Shown: piece after piece, positions 1-8,153 of the stretch
Layout: every line of letters starts with the position of its first letter
Position numbering within the stretch: position 1 is the first letter of the stretch
Origin: Nostoc punctiforme NIES-2108
GTDB lineage: Bacteria > Cyanobacteriota > Cyanobacteriia > Cyanobacteriales > Nostocaceae
Length of the DNA: 33,533 bases
Assembly (NCBI GenBank): GCA_003326195.1
Contig: LXQE01000029.1
Coordinates: forward strand, 190,196-223,728
Direction: 5' to 3'
Position numbers and translations under genes: made by a program
The notes under the pieces: generated by a model
Seen by the model: the letters and a program-made list of their open reading frames with translations, nothing else
Database searches by the model: none
Told to the model about the DNA's origin: nothing

Positions 1-882
1 ATTATTGGTAGTGGTTACATCGGTTTAGAATTTTCTGATATTTACTCAGCTTTGGGTTGTGAAATCACCTTGATTGAAGCCCTAGATCAGTTAATGCCAG
101 GATTTGACCGCGATATTGCCAAACTTGCCGAACGGGTGCTAATTACTCCCCGCGATATTGAAACGAAAGTCGGGATATACGCCAAAAAAGTTATCCCAGG
201 TTCACCTGTGGTGATTGAGTTAGCAGATTTCAAAACCAAGGAAGATGTAGATGTCATCGAAGTAGATGCTTGCTTGGTGGCTACGGGACGCATCCCAGCG
301 ACCAAAAATCTTGGTTTAGAGTCTGTAGGTGTAGAACTCGATCGACGGAATTTTATTCCAGTAGACGATCGCATGGCGGTACTCTCAGCAGGTGAAGTCG
401 TGCCGCATTTGTGGGCAATTGGCGACGCTAATGGGAAAATGATGTTAGCACATGCGGCTTCTGCTCAAGGCATCATCGCGGTAGAAAATATAGTTGGGAG
501 GGAAAGAATAGTAGACTATCGCAGCATCCCCGCAGCAGCATTTACCCACCCAGAAGTCAGCTATGTAGGCTTAACTGAAACAGCAGCTAAAGAGTTGGGA
601 CAAGCCGAAGGATTTGAAATCGCCACCAGTAGGAGTTACTTCAAAGGAAATTCCAAAGCGTTGGCAGAAAATGAAGCCGACGGTATTGCCAAGGTGATAT
701 ATCGCAAAGACACCGGAGAAGTCTTAGGAGTCCACATTTTCGGACTACACGCCTCAGACTTAATTCATGAAGCGTCAGCTGCGATCGCCAACCGTCAATC
801 TGTCCGCAATCTTGCACATCTAGTTCACGCCCACCCGACACTCTCGGAAGTCCTAGACGAAGCTTATAAACGAGCCATTTAG
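1..882 (+). CDS. lpdA: Dihydrolipoyl dehydrogenase (E3), 3' part
   Basis: The reading frame is open from base 1, so the gene starts before the window and its FAD-binding N-terminus and redox-active disulfide are missing. What remains begins in the NAD-binding Rossmann motif (GSGYIGLEF), continues through the ATGRIPAT segment and the second FAD contact ([14 protein letters not shown]), and ends in the dimerisation domain with the catalytic His-Pro motif [14 protein letters not shown]3 is the flavoprotein that reoxidises the lipoyl group of pyruvate and other 2-oxoacid dehydrogenases and of glycine cleavage, making NADH in the cytoplasm. The methionine-like start at position 52 is internal, a TTG codon within the Rossmann fold. 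A 90-bp repeat-rich spacer separates it from trpC on the same strand. The family call is secure; only the 5' end is unknown. Confidence 0.95.
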   Translation: MIGSGYIGLEFSDIYSALGCEITLIEALDQLMPGFDRDIAKLAERVLITPRDIETKVGIYAKKVIPGSPVVIELADFKTKEDVDVIEVDACLVATGRIPATKNLGLESVGVELDRRNFIPVDDRMAVLSAGEVVPHLWAIGDANGKMMLAHAASAQGIIAVENIVGRERIVDYRSIPAAAFTHPEVSYVGLTETAAKELGQAEGFEIATSRSYFKGNSKALAENEADGIAKVIYRKDTGEVLGVHIFGLHASDLIHEASAAIANRQSVRNLAHLVHAHPTLSEVLDEAYKRAI

Positions 883-972
883 TCATTTGTCCTCTGTCAT
901 TTGTCCTTTGTCAATAAACAAGGACAAATGACTAATGCCCAATGCCCAATGCCCAATGCCCAATGACTAATT
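883..972 (+). repeat. lpdA-trpC spacer with tandem repeats and a hairpin
   Basis: The spacer is almost wholly repetitive. A 14-mer (GTCATTTGTCCTCT and GTCATTTGTCCTTT) occurs twice from position 882. The second copy pairs with a downstream inverted copy: GTCATTTGTCCTT at 896-908 against AAGGACAAATGAC at 920-932, a perfect 13-bp stem with an 11-base loop. Then come four head-to-tail copies of AATGCCC (934-961). Short tandem repeats of this kind are common between genes of Nostoc-type cyanobacteria. The hairpin has no following T-run, so it is a weak terminator candidate; it may instead be an RNA-stability element within an lpdA-trpC transcript. Confidence 0.8.
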
Positions 973-1863
973 ATGCAAATCCGTCGCCGTTCACCTAACC
1001 CAGCTATTGATGTATCGATATTGCGTTATCAGGCTGTCGTGCCTGATGCAGCGCCAAACCACATCTTGGAAGAAATTGTCTGGCAGAAAGAAGTAGAATA
1101 TGACCAAATGCGGGAAAAAGTTCCTTTGCAACAATTGCTGAAACAGGTAGTGACTGCACCGCCAACCCGTGATTTTGTCGCTGCTTTGCGTCAAGGTAAG
1201 ACTAAGCCAGCATTGATTGCCGAAGTTAAAAAAGCTTCACCGAGTAAAGGCGTTTTACGAGCAGATTTTGACCCAGTAGCGATCGCCCTGTCTTATCAGC
1301 AAGGAGGTGCTAGTTGTCTTTCTGTGCTGACAGATGTCAAGTTCTTTCAAGGTAGTTTTGAAAACTTAGCCAAGGTTCGGGCTGCCGTAGATTTGCCCCT
1401 ACTGTGCAAAGAGTTTGTCGTTTATGCTTATCAGATATACTTGGCGCGGGTTCAGGGTGCAGATGCTATTTTGTTGATTGCGGCTATTTTGAGCGATCAA
1501 GATTTGAAATACTTCCTTAAAATTGCTAACAACCTGAAAATGGCAACCTTGGTTGAAGTCCATAGTTTGGCAGAACTTGACCGTGTGTTAGCTTTAGATG
1601 GAGTCTCCTTGGTAGGAATCAATAATCGCAATTTGGAAGATTTCTCTGTTGATGTGCAAACTACTTGCCAACTTTTGGCTGCAAGGGGTAGACAATTGCA
1701 AGAGAAAAATATCCTTGTTGTTAGTGAGTCAGGACTACACAACCCAGAAGATTTGAGTTTAGTGCTCACAGCAGGTGCATCTGCTGTACTCATTGGAGAA
1801 TCTTTGGTAAAACAACCAGATCCCGGCGCTGCGATCGCTCATATATTACCGAGGAATTTTTGA
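973..1863 (+). CDS. trpC: Indole-3-glycerol phosphate synthase
   Basis: A 296-residue TIM-barrel enzyme that closes carboxyphenylamino-deoxyribulose phosphate to indole-3-glycerol phosphate, the step before tryptophan synthase. The family motifs appear in order: [10 protein letters not shown] (substrate-binding lysine, about residue 88), [16 protein letters not shown] (catalytic lysine), [10 protein letters not shown] (catalytic glutamate), GINNRNL, VVSESG and VLIGESLVK (phosphate binding). The N-terminus carries about 40 residues before the barrel ([15 protein letters not shown]...), which I recall as usual for the cyanobacterial form, so the ATG at 973 is kept. It lies 90 bp behind lpdA on the same strand and could be read from the same transcript. 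No other trp gene is in the window. Confidence 0.96.
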   Translation: MQIRRRSPNPAIDVSILRYQAVVPDAAPNHILEEIVWQKEVEYDQMREKVPLQQLLKQVVTAPPTRDFVAALRQGKTKPALIAEVKKASPSKGVLRADFDPVAIALSYQQGGASCLSVLTDVKFFQGSFENLAKVRAAVDLPLLCKEFVVYAYQIYLARVQGADAILLIAAILSDQDLKYFLKIANNLKMATLVEVHSLAELDRVLALDGVSLVGINNRNLEDFSVDVQTTCQLLAARGRQLQEKNILVVSESGLHNPEDLSLVLTAGASAVLIGESLVKQPDPGAAIAHILPRNF

Positions 1864-2085
1864 AAGAAACACCCCACTTGCCCAAAAAACAACAGGACGA
1901 CTGCACACAATAGTTGAACAATTGGGCACACTATGCGTATACATGCAGCACTTTGCCATCAAATACCATCAATATCTTTGCCAAATCTTCATTGCTAATC
2001 AAATCAAAGCCATAAGCAACTAGTTATTTATTATGTAACAATTTATTAATAAGAAACAAACTGTGACTCATACAAAATTCCAAAT
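1864..2085. other. Intergenic, nothing recognised
   Basis: This 222-bp stretch after trpC is A/T-rich. I found no open frame, clear terminator hairpin or repeat that I could support. It presumably carries the promoter of the following small gene. Confidence 0.4.
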
Positions 2086-2358
2086 ATGAAATCAAAATTT
2101 AACTTCATGGAGCAAATTCCTCTACCTTCACCTATTCACTACGAACTTATACTTCAACTCTTAGAAAGACAAACTATGTTAGCGGTCAATGATAACCCAG
2201 ATTTACGGCATCAAGTGAATCAGCTCATTATTACTCTCCGTAAAGCTGCTGTACAGCAAAAGCGACTAGAAGAAATTTGCGAGTTTTCCTCTGTAACTAT
2301 CGATCACCGTTGGTCAATCAACCATCATAACGATAGCAAAGTTGTTGCCCCCGATTGA
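2086..2358 (+). CDS. Small conserved cyanobacterial protein (DUF5340-like)
   Basis: A 90-residue protein with no signal peptide or membrane segment. Residues about 9-65 form a predicted helical core (PLPSPIHYELILQLLERQT, then DLRHQVNQLIITLRKAAVQQKRLEE) of the kind I recall from the small uncharacterised cyanobacterial family DUF5340; that assignment is from memory. The second helix has heptad-like hydrophobic spacing, so oligomerisation is possible. The C-terminal 25 residues (H/N-rich) look disordered. The conserved part may begin at the internal Met at residue 8 (MEQIPLPSP, position 2107), which would make the first seven residues non-native; no clear ribosome-binding site settles this. Function is unknown. 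Confidence 0.7.
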   Translation: MKSKFNFMEQIPLPSPIHYELILQLLERQTMLAVNDNPDLRHQVNQLIITLRKAAVQQKRLEEICEFSSVTIDHRWSINHHNDSKVVAPD

Positions 2359-2941
2359 AGTTGATAACCTAAATATCTCAATCTCAAATTTGGCATCTTT
2401 GTTAAGTTAGCTTCCCATCATCAGAAAGTGTCTCTGTTTATTGAAGTGCTCAGTATTTAAAAATCCCACTGCACTTAGTTAACTCAAATGCGCGGTTTAG
2501 AGTGTGATTTCAAAGAATTTACATAGATTCTGCTGACAAAACTTTCTCTACTTTGCAAAAATATCTAGAAATGGTAGATGAAGATTTTAAATCGCAGTCT
2601 CAATGCTCAGACTTTAATTAATATAAATCTTAATTTCTTGAGCTACTGTCCTCAAGTTATACATAGTTATTTTTTCGATAACTACTAGCTTATAGCATTT
2701 CCTAATAATATCAGGTACATTCATAGTCTCTTCTTTGCTTGCAGGGAGGGATTCGGGTTCTTGCAACTCACTCAAGCGAGAATCGCTATGGCTTCGACAA
2801 TTTATACAAAAATACTATTAATGCTGTAGATAAAAATTTCATCTTTATAAGATTTTAGCTCTGAAAAAGTTCATCTTGATTTAGACAAAACTGTAGATCA
2901 GTTAAAATATTGATGAGATTCTCTCTCGAATTTGACGAAAG
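2359..2941. other. Intergenic, 583 bp, no gene recognised
   Basis: This is an A/T-rich stretch between two plus-strand genes. No frame of useful length with a start and ribosome-binding site was found, and no long hairpin. A short G/C-richer island at about 2741-2800 (GCAGGGAGGGATTCGGG and what follows) resembles the repeat debris found elsewhere between genes here, but I could not define its ends. Confidence 0.4.
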
Positions 2942-3604
2942 ATGAAATACAACAGTATTGATGAACTCCTCAAAAATAATCAGGCTTGGGTTGTCGAAAA
3001 GCTAGCTCTAGATCCAACTTACTTTCAAGAATTATCTAATGGACAAACACCACCTTTTCTATACATTGGGTGTTCTGATAGTCGTCTGGCATTAACAAAG
3101 TTTACCCGTACTGAACCAGGAGAGTTATTTGTACATCGTAATATTGCCAATCAAGTTTCTCTAACGGATATAAACTTTTTAGCCGTTTTAGAATACGCAA
3201 TTTTACACCTGAAAGTGGAACACATTATTGTTTGTGGTCACTACGATTGCGGAGGAATTAAGGCAGCTTTAGAGGGGAGAACTATCGGAATTCTTGATAA
3301 CTGGGTAAATCCGATTCGGGAATTGTATTTAGAGAAACAAGAAGAAATTGATGCTTTGCCAACAAGAGAAGAACGTCTGAATCGTTTGGCAGAAATCAAT
3401 GTTGTGGCGCAAGTGAAAAATCTTTACCAAACTTCCGTCATGCGTCAAGTACTCCATGAGCGAAAAGCGCCTATGGTTCATGGCTGGGTATTAGATATAA
3501 GCACTGGGTTAATCAAAGATTTGAACGTATCAACTGTGCAATGGCAATTGCACATCTGCCCCTTGCTTCTAGAGTTTAGACTCTATGCTATGTTAAAAAA
3601 TTAG
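2942..3604 (+). CDS. Beta-class carbonic anhydrase
   Basis: A 220-residue zinc enzyme interconverting CO2 and bicarbonate. The ligands are all visible: Cys44 and Asp46 in CSDSR (44-48), His100 and Cys103 in CGHYDCGG. EPGELFVHRNIAN (58-70) and the helix NFLAVLEYAILHL are also typical. No targeting signal or carboxysome-specific domain is seen, so a cytoplasmic enzyme is likely; whether it serves the CO2-concentrating mechanism or bicarbonate supply cannot be told. The family core seems to end near residue 198 (LIKDLNV). The last 20-25 residues (STVQWQLHICPLLLEFRLYAMLKN) are not familiar and are encoded by DNA containing two small inverted repeats (3535-3554 and about 3570-3585), so this tail may come from a repeat insertion that moved the stop codon. 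Confidence 0.93.
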   Translation: MKYNSIDELLKNNQAWVVEKLALDPTYFQELSNGQTPPFLYIGCSDSRLALTKFTRTEPGELFVHRNIANQVSLTDINFLAVLEYAILHLKVEHIIVCGHYDCGGIKAALEGRTIGILDNWVNPIRELYLEKQEEIDALPTREERLNRLAEINVVAQVKNLYQTSVMRQVLHERKAPMVHGWVLDISTGLIKDLNVSTVQWQLHICPLLLEFRLYAMLKN

Positions 3605-3796
3605 AGTTAATTCGGTATTTCCCGCCACACGTAAGCCGACATTAGAGACTTGATAAATATTGTTTTTACAACTTTTATTTAGATATGGGTTTTATTGGGC
3701 AGTGTCTATGTATATTTCAAAAATAAAGTAGTATTTTTAAAGATTTTCGTTCAATTAAGTTTCCGAATACAAAGTAGTTAAGTTTATAAACTTTTT

Positions 3797-3828
3797 TATA
3801 GAGGCAATTCATGAATTGCCTCTATAAG
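3797..3828. repeat. 32-bp perfect palindrome between convergent genes
   Basis: The half-site TTATAGAGGCAATTCA (3797-3812) is followed at once by its exact reverse complement (3813-3828), with no loop. It lies between the carbonic anhydrase gene (plus) and the Pmp3-type gene (minus). It could act as a bidirectional terminator or a cruciform-forming repeat. I recall closely similar palindromes scattered in Nostoc genomes, so a dispersed repeat is the likelier origin. Confidence 0.85.
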
Positions 3829-3875
3829 AATCACTAATACACAGATTGGTAGGTTTAACCTACTTCTACAAAAAA

Positions 3876-4034
3876 TTATTTCTTAGAAATTATCCATACT
3901 GCATGAATAATCCCAGGAATGTAACCAAAAAGCGTCAAAAGTATATTAATCCAAAAGTCTATACCAAAACCTACTTGTAAAAAAACTCCCAAAGGCGGCA
4001 GGAAAATGGCACACAGAATCCGAACTAAATCCAT
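3876..4034 (-). CDS. Pmp3/YqaE-family small membrane protein
   Basis: A 52-residue frame. It reads MDLVRILCAIFLPPLGVFLQ and continues with GFGIDFWINILLTLFGYIPG, then IIHAVWIISKK. This is the complete Pmp3/UPF0057 (YqaE) pattern: two transmembrane helices, the PPLGVFLQ motif, a WxNILLTLxGYIPGxIHA second helix and a basic end. The length is normal for the family. An excellent Shine-Dalgarno sequence, AGGAGG, lies about five bases upstream of the ATG (positions 4038-4043 read on the minus strand). Family members in plants, fungi and bacteria are small plasma-membrane proteins often induced by salt, cold or membrane stress; the molecular role is unsettled. It is transcribed apart from the carbonic anhydrase gene, which converges on it. 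Confidence 0.93.
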   Translation of the reverse strand: MDLVRILCAIFLPPLGVFLQVGFGIDFWINILLTLFGYIPGIIHAVWIISKK

Positions 4035-4037
4035 TTA

Positions 4038-4043
4038 AACCTC
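4038..4043 (-). promoter_or_regulatory. Strong Shine-Dalgarno of the Pmp3-type gene
   Basis: Read on the minus strand the bases are AGGAGG, followed by TTTA up to the ATG at 4034. The full match to the anti-SD sequence supports translation of the 52-codon frame and fixes its start. Confidence 0.85.
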
Positions 4044-4175
4044 CTGTTAATCTCAGAAAAGACAGCTTGTTGGCAAACTAATTTACCACTGTTCAAGTCT
4101 ATTTGTACCTCTCAAAGATAACATTTCCTCTCTTAATCTAGATCGCGGTTAAGATACGGTAAACCGCACTCAAGA

Positions 4176-4523
4176 TTAGCCACCGCTAATTTTGGCTTTG
4201 TAACCTAGCTTGGTCAAAATCTCGACAATTTTCTGTTTGTGTTCGCCCTGAATTTCAATTTCGTTATCTTTAAGTGTCCCACCTGTCCCACACTGAGTTT
4301 TCAACTGCTTCAACAAATCTGCTAAGGTTTCTGGTTTGGCTTGAAAGCCACTAATTACTGTGACGGTTTTGCCTTTGCGTCCTTTGCGGGAAGCTTGTAC
4401 TTTCAGATTTTGTTGTTGTGGGGGTAGTTCTGGGATTGGTCTTTCTATGGCGGCGGAGTTGTCGTTGCCAAATTCGCGGTAGACAAAGCTTTTGTCAGAA
4501 GATTGAGACTTGGAAGAAGACAT
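4176..4523 (-). CDS. SUI1/eIF1-type translation initiation factor
   Basis: A 115-residue protein. Residues about 1-45 are low in complexity (S/P/Q-rich, then basic ASRKGRKGKTV). Residues about 50-115 form the SUI1 fold: TVISGFQAKPETLADLLKQL, then KTQCGTGGTLKDNEIEIQG and KIVEILTKLGYKAKISGG. Bacterial members (the YciH group) are small proteins that influence start-site selection by analogy with eIF1; their role in cyanobacteria is not firmly established. The G-T-G-G-T loop and the IQG motif are intact. It is a single gene on the minus strand, 141 bp upstream of the Pmp3-type gene, so a shared transcript is possible but not shown. Confidence 0.92.
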   Translation of the reverse strand: MSSSKSQSSDKSFVYREFGNDNSAAIERPIPELPPQQQNLKVQASRKGRKGKTVTVISGFQAKPETLADLLKQLKTQCGTGGTLKDNEIEIQGEHKQKIVEILTKLGYKAKISGG

Positions 4524-4697
4524 AAATGAATGTTTAAGAAAAATTTCAAAGGCAGTGGAAACTTCTACGCAACCATTCTGCTGCTATACAATTTCTAGGC
4601 TAACATTACACATCCATACATCATAACCAAACTGACGTAATACTTGAACTATTCAGGAAAATGGCTTGTCTATATCTATAATTAAACCTAATCTTAC

Positions 4698-5192
4698 CTA
4701 AACCATCTCAAACTCTAATTGATGACTCTTGAGAAAATCATGGGTAAAATGATCCACCACATTTGTATCAGCTAGTTCCAAATTATAAAAATCTACAGCT
4801 TCATGGTCAAAATGGGGGCCAGCGTGCCAAGTTCCCTCATGTAGCTTGATAAAACAATTTCCCGGAATGTGGAAAGCAGCAATCTCTGCTAATGCTGGTT
4901 CATTCTCATCATTATGAGGAGGACAAACTGCAATTAACCAATCCTTTCCTTCCAAAGAACCCAGACATTGAGTGCATTGCACATGGCGAGTAATTTTGTG
5001 GAACTTTCGCCCTCTCTTCTCCAATCGCATAATATAAAATTGTGGAATCCCGTTTTGCAAGTTTAACTGGGCATCTTCCCCATCATAAGTTTTCCCATCA
5101 AGACTTGCAAAAATCACCTGTCCATAACGCCGAAAGTTTTCAGAAGTCACCCATTGTACCTGCAATTGTTGCACTGTCTTTGATGTACTCAT
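4698..5192 (-). CDS. allA: Ureidoglycolate lyase family protein
   Basis: A 164-residue protein of the AllA/ureidoglycolate hydrolase cupin family (PF04115 type). Family features include FRRYGQVI near the N-terminus, FHKITRHVQCTQCLGSLEG, the WLIAVCPP strand, and FIKLHEGTWHAGPHF, which carries the conserved His/Gly segment of the cupin pocket. AllA releases glyoxylate and urea from ureidoglycolate in purine and allantoin breakdown. No other purine-catabolism gene is adjacent, so the substrate rests on family membership alone. The protein has no signal peptide and should be cytoplasmic. The gene symbol is a family name rather than proof of activity. Confidence 0.82.
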   Translation of the reverse strand: MSTSKTVQQLQVQWVTSENFRRYGQVIFASLDGKTYDGEDAQLNLQNGIPQFYIMRLEKRGRKFHKITRHVQCTQCLGSLEGKDWLIAVCPPHNDENEPALAEIAAFHIPGNCFIKLHEGTWHAGPHFDHEAVDFYNLELADTNVVDHFTHDFLKSHQLEFEMV

Positions 5193-5307
5193 ATCAAATC
5201 TTTAAGAGAGATTACTTAGGTTTATTTTCCCCCAAAATGACTGAATTTTATACAACCATTATGGTGACTTCCTAAGTTTCAATGCCTTCAATTATGAAAA
5301 AATAACC

Positions 5308-6327
5308 TTAGCTAGCTAGATAACTACGTACTTGTTCCTTTTGGCGGCGGAGGAGACTGAGAGCTTTTTGTTCTATCTGACGCACCCGTTCTCGACTAAT
5401 ACCCATGCGATCGCCAATCTGTGCTAAAGAAAGTTCATACCCATCAGTTAGACCAAAGCGCAGGGTTAATATTTCTCGCTGCTGGGGCGACAGCTTTGCC
5501 AATAAGTCTTGTAAGTCTTGGTGGAGAGATTCTTCAACGGCATAATCTTCAGGAGAAGGACCATCATCCTCCAATATGTCTTGTAATTCAGTATCTTGCT
5601 GTTCACCAACTCGCGCCTCTAGAGAGAAGGGTTGACGGGCTAAGTACAAACACTCTCGAACTTGGCTAGGTGTCAAAGATAAAGCAGTGGCAATTTCAGC
5701 AGTAGTGGGAACGCGACCCAACTGTTGAGATAATTCTCGCTGCACCCGTTTAATTTTGTTCAGTTTCTCAAAGACGTGGATCGGTAAACGAATTGTACGT
5801 CCTTGTTGAGCGATCGCCCGTGTAATTCCTTGACGAATCCACCAGTAAGCATAAGTAGAAAACTTGTAACCAAGGGCAGGATCAAATTTATCTACCCCTC
5901 GTTCTAAACCTAAAGTACCTTCTTGAATTAAATCCATAAATTCCAGGTTGCGGTGCTGGTATTTCTTTGCCACAGCTACCACTAACCGCAGATTAGCCTG
6001 AATCATTTTCTGCTTGGACTGATGTCCTAAATTGAGCTGTTGCTCTAGCACCTCCACACTTAACTCCACCCGATCTGCCCATTCTTGCAGTGTGGGTTCG
6101 TGGTTTAATTTCACAGCTAATTCTTCCTTAGCAGCTAATAAATTCATCATCTGCTGTACTTGTTGGGCAAAAATAACCTCTTGTTCGCGAGTCAACAAAT
6201 CTACACGCCCGATCTCTTGCAGATAACTACGCACAATATCATCTGTAGCTCGAGGTTTTTTATCTGCGGCTAAACTTTTTTTCTTCGTTTTTTGAACTTC
6301 GGTATGTGGAGATGTTAAGTTGCTCAT
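5308..6327 (-). CDS. Group-2 sigma-70 RNA polymerase sigma factor
   Basis: A 339-residue alternative sigma factor of the primary-like (SigB/C/D/E) type found in several copies in cyanobacteria. Region 1.2 is DDIVRSYLQEIGRVDLLTREQE (29-50). Region 2 spans about 107-178, with NLRLVVAVAKKY, MDLIQEGTLGLERGVDKFDP and the -10-binding helix YKFSTYAYWWIRQGITRAI. Region 3 runs from RTIRLPIHVFEKLNKIKR. Region 4.2 has the -35-binding helix-turn-helix LSLAQIGDRMGISRERVRQI. The long acidic region 1.1 and the large spacer of SigA are absent, which favours group 2. Read on the minus strand, AGAGGAG lies about nine bases before the ATG and supports this start. I cannot say which paralogue it is. Such factors usually answer nutrient, light or stress changes. 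Confidence 0.95.
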   Translation of the reverse strand: MSNLTSPHTEVQKTKKKSLAADKKPRATDDIVRSYLQEIGRVDLLTREQEVIFAQQVQQMMNLLAAKEELAVKLNHEPTLQEWADRVELSVEVLEQQLNLGHQSKQKMIQANLRLVVAVAKKYQHRNLEFMDLIQEGTLGLERGVDKFDPALGYKFSTYAYWWIRQGITRAIAQQGRTIRLPIHVFEKLNKIKRVQRELSQQLGRVPTTAEIATALSLTPSQVRECLYLARQPFSLEARVGEQQDTELQDILEDDGPSPEDYAVEESLHQDLQDLLAKLSPQQREILTLRFGLTDGYELSLAQIGDRMGISRERVRQIEQKALSLLRRQKEQVRSYLAS

Positions 6328-7652
6328 GGTTATTTGCTCCTCTGTAACCTCATCAATTTATTGGTATCAAGTCTAGATATTCAGACCCACAGCCATTTCA
6401 CACTGCTAATCAATAGATATCTTGCAAAAGTACTTAACACCCCATCCCTTAATTTCCTTCCCGCTTTCGGGGAGGGGAGACAAAGCTACGCTTTGGCGGG
6501 GTGGGGTTCTTAATTTGTATTTTATGCAAGAGGTCTAATCAATTTGCAACACTGATGAATTCTGGTCTATGATACATTACAAGTTAATTGTTGGAGATAA
6601 TAAACCCAAAATCAACCCACCCATTAATAATAACATCATCACCAGTCACAAATCAATTACCTAAAGTATCATTAGCATATCCTTTGAAATAATTACATTC
6701 CTTTATCATTGATTTTTGCATATTCTAAAATACAATTAACAATTAAATTTCGTCTATTTATCCAATGCGGTTACTGGAAAAAGTAAAAAATACTAAGCAA
6801 CGATTCCATTATCTAAGAGTCAATTATTAATAGCAAGTCTTAAAATATCACAAAAAGTTCATTTATTGAAGTCTTCATAGTCTGCTTATCAATAGATGTG
6901 ATCTCATTAAATGAAAACTCATTAAATATAAAATATCCCTTTCTTACCTCATTTTTTTTGTAATACAATCTAAGCATATCAAGCCAGGTATGGGCGTTCG
7001 TTAAACATGAAAGAAAGAACTTCTTCTGCTACTTTTCTTTAATAACAGCCTTCCTTTAAGAATCTGGTCAAATACTTAGTGATTAGGCATCTGGTGAAAT
7101 TAATTATGTAGTATTCAGAACACTTGCATAGACGTACCAGTGCTACATCTGTACATTCATTCTGACTCATATCTCTTTCCTGGGATTTAGGATAATCAAG
7201 AAGACGCAGATATCTGTGACAATTGCACTTGTGTCATAATTGTATGCAGACATCTGCATTGGATGCGGTATTATCAACTTGATTACTCCTAGAGAAATTT
7301 TATGGAATAAAAGTACTAACAGTGGTAACACTAACATCAAGGATGATACTTGGCAAGACAGCAACACCCGCGATCGCCCTAATATCCTCTTAAAGCAAAA
7401 AGATTTTTGTATAAGGGTATCTAGTTGATTGTTGTGCAGCATAGCTTGAACAACAACATTCCCACTTTATGGAGAAGTCGAAAATAGTCTAAAATTCCTA
7501 ATGAAGGAACATCTCACAGCTTTCTGGCTTACTAGTTTCAACTTTTAGTTGACACAAAAGCACAGTTATGTATCTACATAGATGGTTGGCTTATTGCAAA
7601 GATTTTTGGGAAAATGGTACTATATTAAAGTTTTAATCTAACTTTTCAACCA
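6328..7652. other. 1.3-kb intergenic region without a supported gene
   Basis: The region lies between two minus-strand genes. It holds the sigma-factor leader and a palindromic element at 6421-6532 (listed separately). The rest is A/T-rich, with a short direct repeat CTCATTAAAT near 6903-6930. The open frames at 7167-7442 (minus) and 7240-7428 (plus) overlap each other on opposite strands, show no recognisable motif or ribosome-binding site, and are left uncalled. It could conceal a small RNA, but nothing in the sequence proves this. Confidence 0.45.
6421..6532. repeat. Palindromic MITE-like element
   Basis: The outer ends are imperfect inverted repeats: CTTGCAAAAGTACTTAACACCCC on the left against the reverse complement of GGGGTTCTTAATTTGTATTTTATGCAAG on the right (CTTGCATAAAATACAAATTAAG...). 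Inside are CCCCATCCC against GGGTGGGG, and small hairpins CCCGCTTTCGGG and CAAAG-CTACG-CTTTG. The G/C-rich core in an A/T-rich spacer, the nested symmetry and the lack of a reading frame suit a small non-autonomous repeat or a structured extragenic palindrome. It lies about 100 bp upstream of the sigma-factor start, within its likely control region. The element family is not identified. Confidence 0.6.
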
Positions 7653-8111
7653 TCACTTTAGTAGATATTGGTTAAGAAAAGCATTCACCTCATTGGCGCA
7701 TAATCCAACATTAACTATTTTTCCTGCATTCTTGAGAATGTCTAATCCTTTACCATTATTGCGCGGGTCGGGATCAAGTATAGATACATATATTTCATCT
7801 ATCCGACAATCTTCAGCGATCGCTAAAGCACATGCAGGTGTGCGTCCATGAAAAGAACAAGGTTCAAGAGTTACATACATTTTCAACAAGTTGAAAGCTT
7901 TGCCTTGAATCTGTTTAAGTGCGTCAGCTTCAGCATGGTGTTTTCCTGGTGCTTGCGTGTATCCTTGAGCTACGATCTCTTGGCCAGATGCGATCGCACA
8001 GCCTACTGGTGGGTTCGGCAAACATTCCGGCAAAGCTTTTCTGCTTTGAGCTAAAGCAGCCAGCATAAATATTTCATCCATATTTGAGTGTAAATTATCT
8101 AGATAAATCAC
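7653..8111 (-). CDS. RibD-type cytidine deaminase-like protein, deaminase domain only
   Basis: A 152-residue zinc deaminase of the riboflavin-deaminase type. Numbering from the GTG at 8111, the zinc site is complete: His59 and Glu61 (HHAEADA), Cys85 (TLEPCSFHGRTPAC) and Cys94. NPPVGCAI and DPDPRNNGKGLDILKNAG are typical of the RibD N-terminal domain, which deaminates diaminohydroxyphosphoribosylaminopyrimidine. The reductase domain of bifunctional RibD is absent and the protein stops soon after the deaminase fold, so it is either a monofunctional deaminase or acts on a related pyrimidine. The ATG at 8081 (MDEIFMLAALAQ) matches the usual start better than the GTG at 8111. No riboflavin genes are adjacent. 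Confidence 0.85.
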   Translation of the reverse strand: MIYLDNLHSNMDEIFMLAALAQSRKALPECLPNPPVGCAIASGQEIVAQGYTQAPGKHHAEADALKQIQGKAFNLLKMYVTLEPCSFHGRTPACALAIAEDCRIDEIYVSILDPDPRNNGKGLDILKNAGKIVNVGLCANEVNAFLNQYLLK

Positions 8112-8153
8112 ATTACCAAGAATTAGCTATCTATTGTTAAAAAAGTTCCTATA

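Noticed and set aside
5042..5275. Plus-strand 77-residue frame over the start of the AllA-family gene
   Set aside because: It is antisense to a well-supported family protein and has no motif of its own.
7167..7442. Opposed open frames of 91 residues (minus) and 62 residues (plus, 7240-7428) in the same DNA
   Set aside because: Neither has a ribosome-binding site, a known motif or a plausible composition, and they overlap on opposite strands. Chance frames in A/T-rich spacer DNA are more likely.
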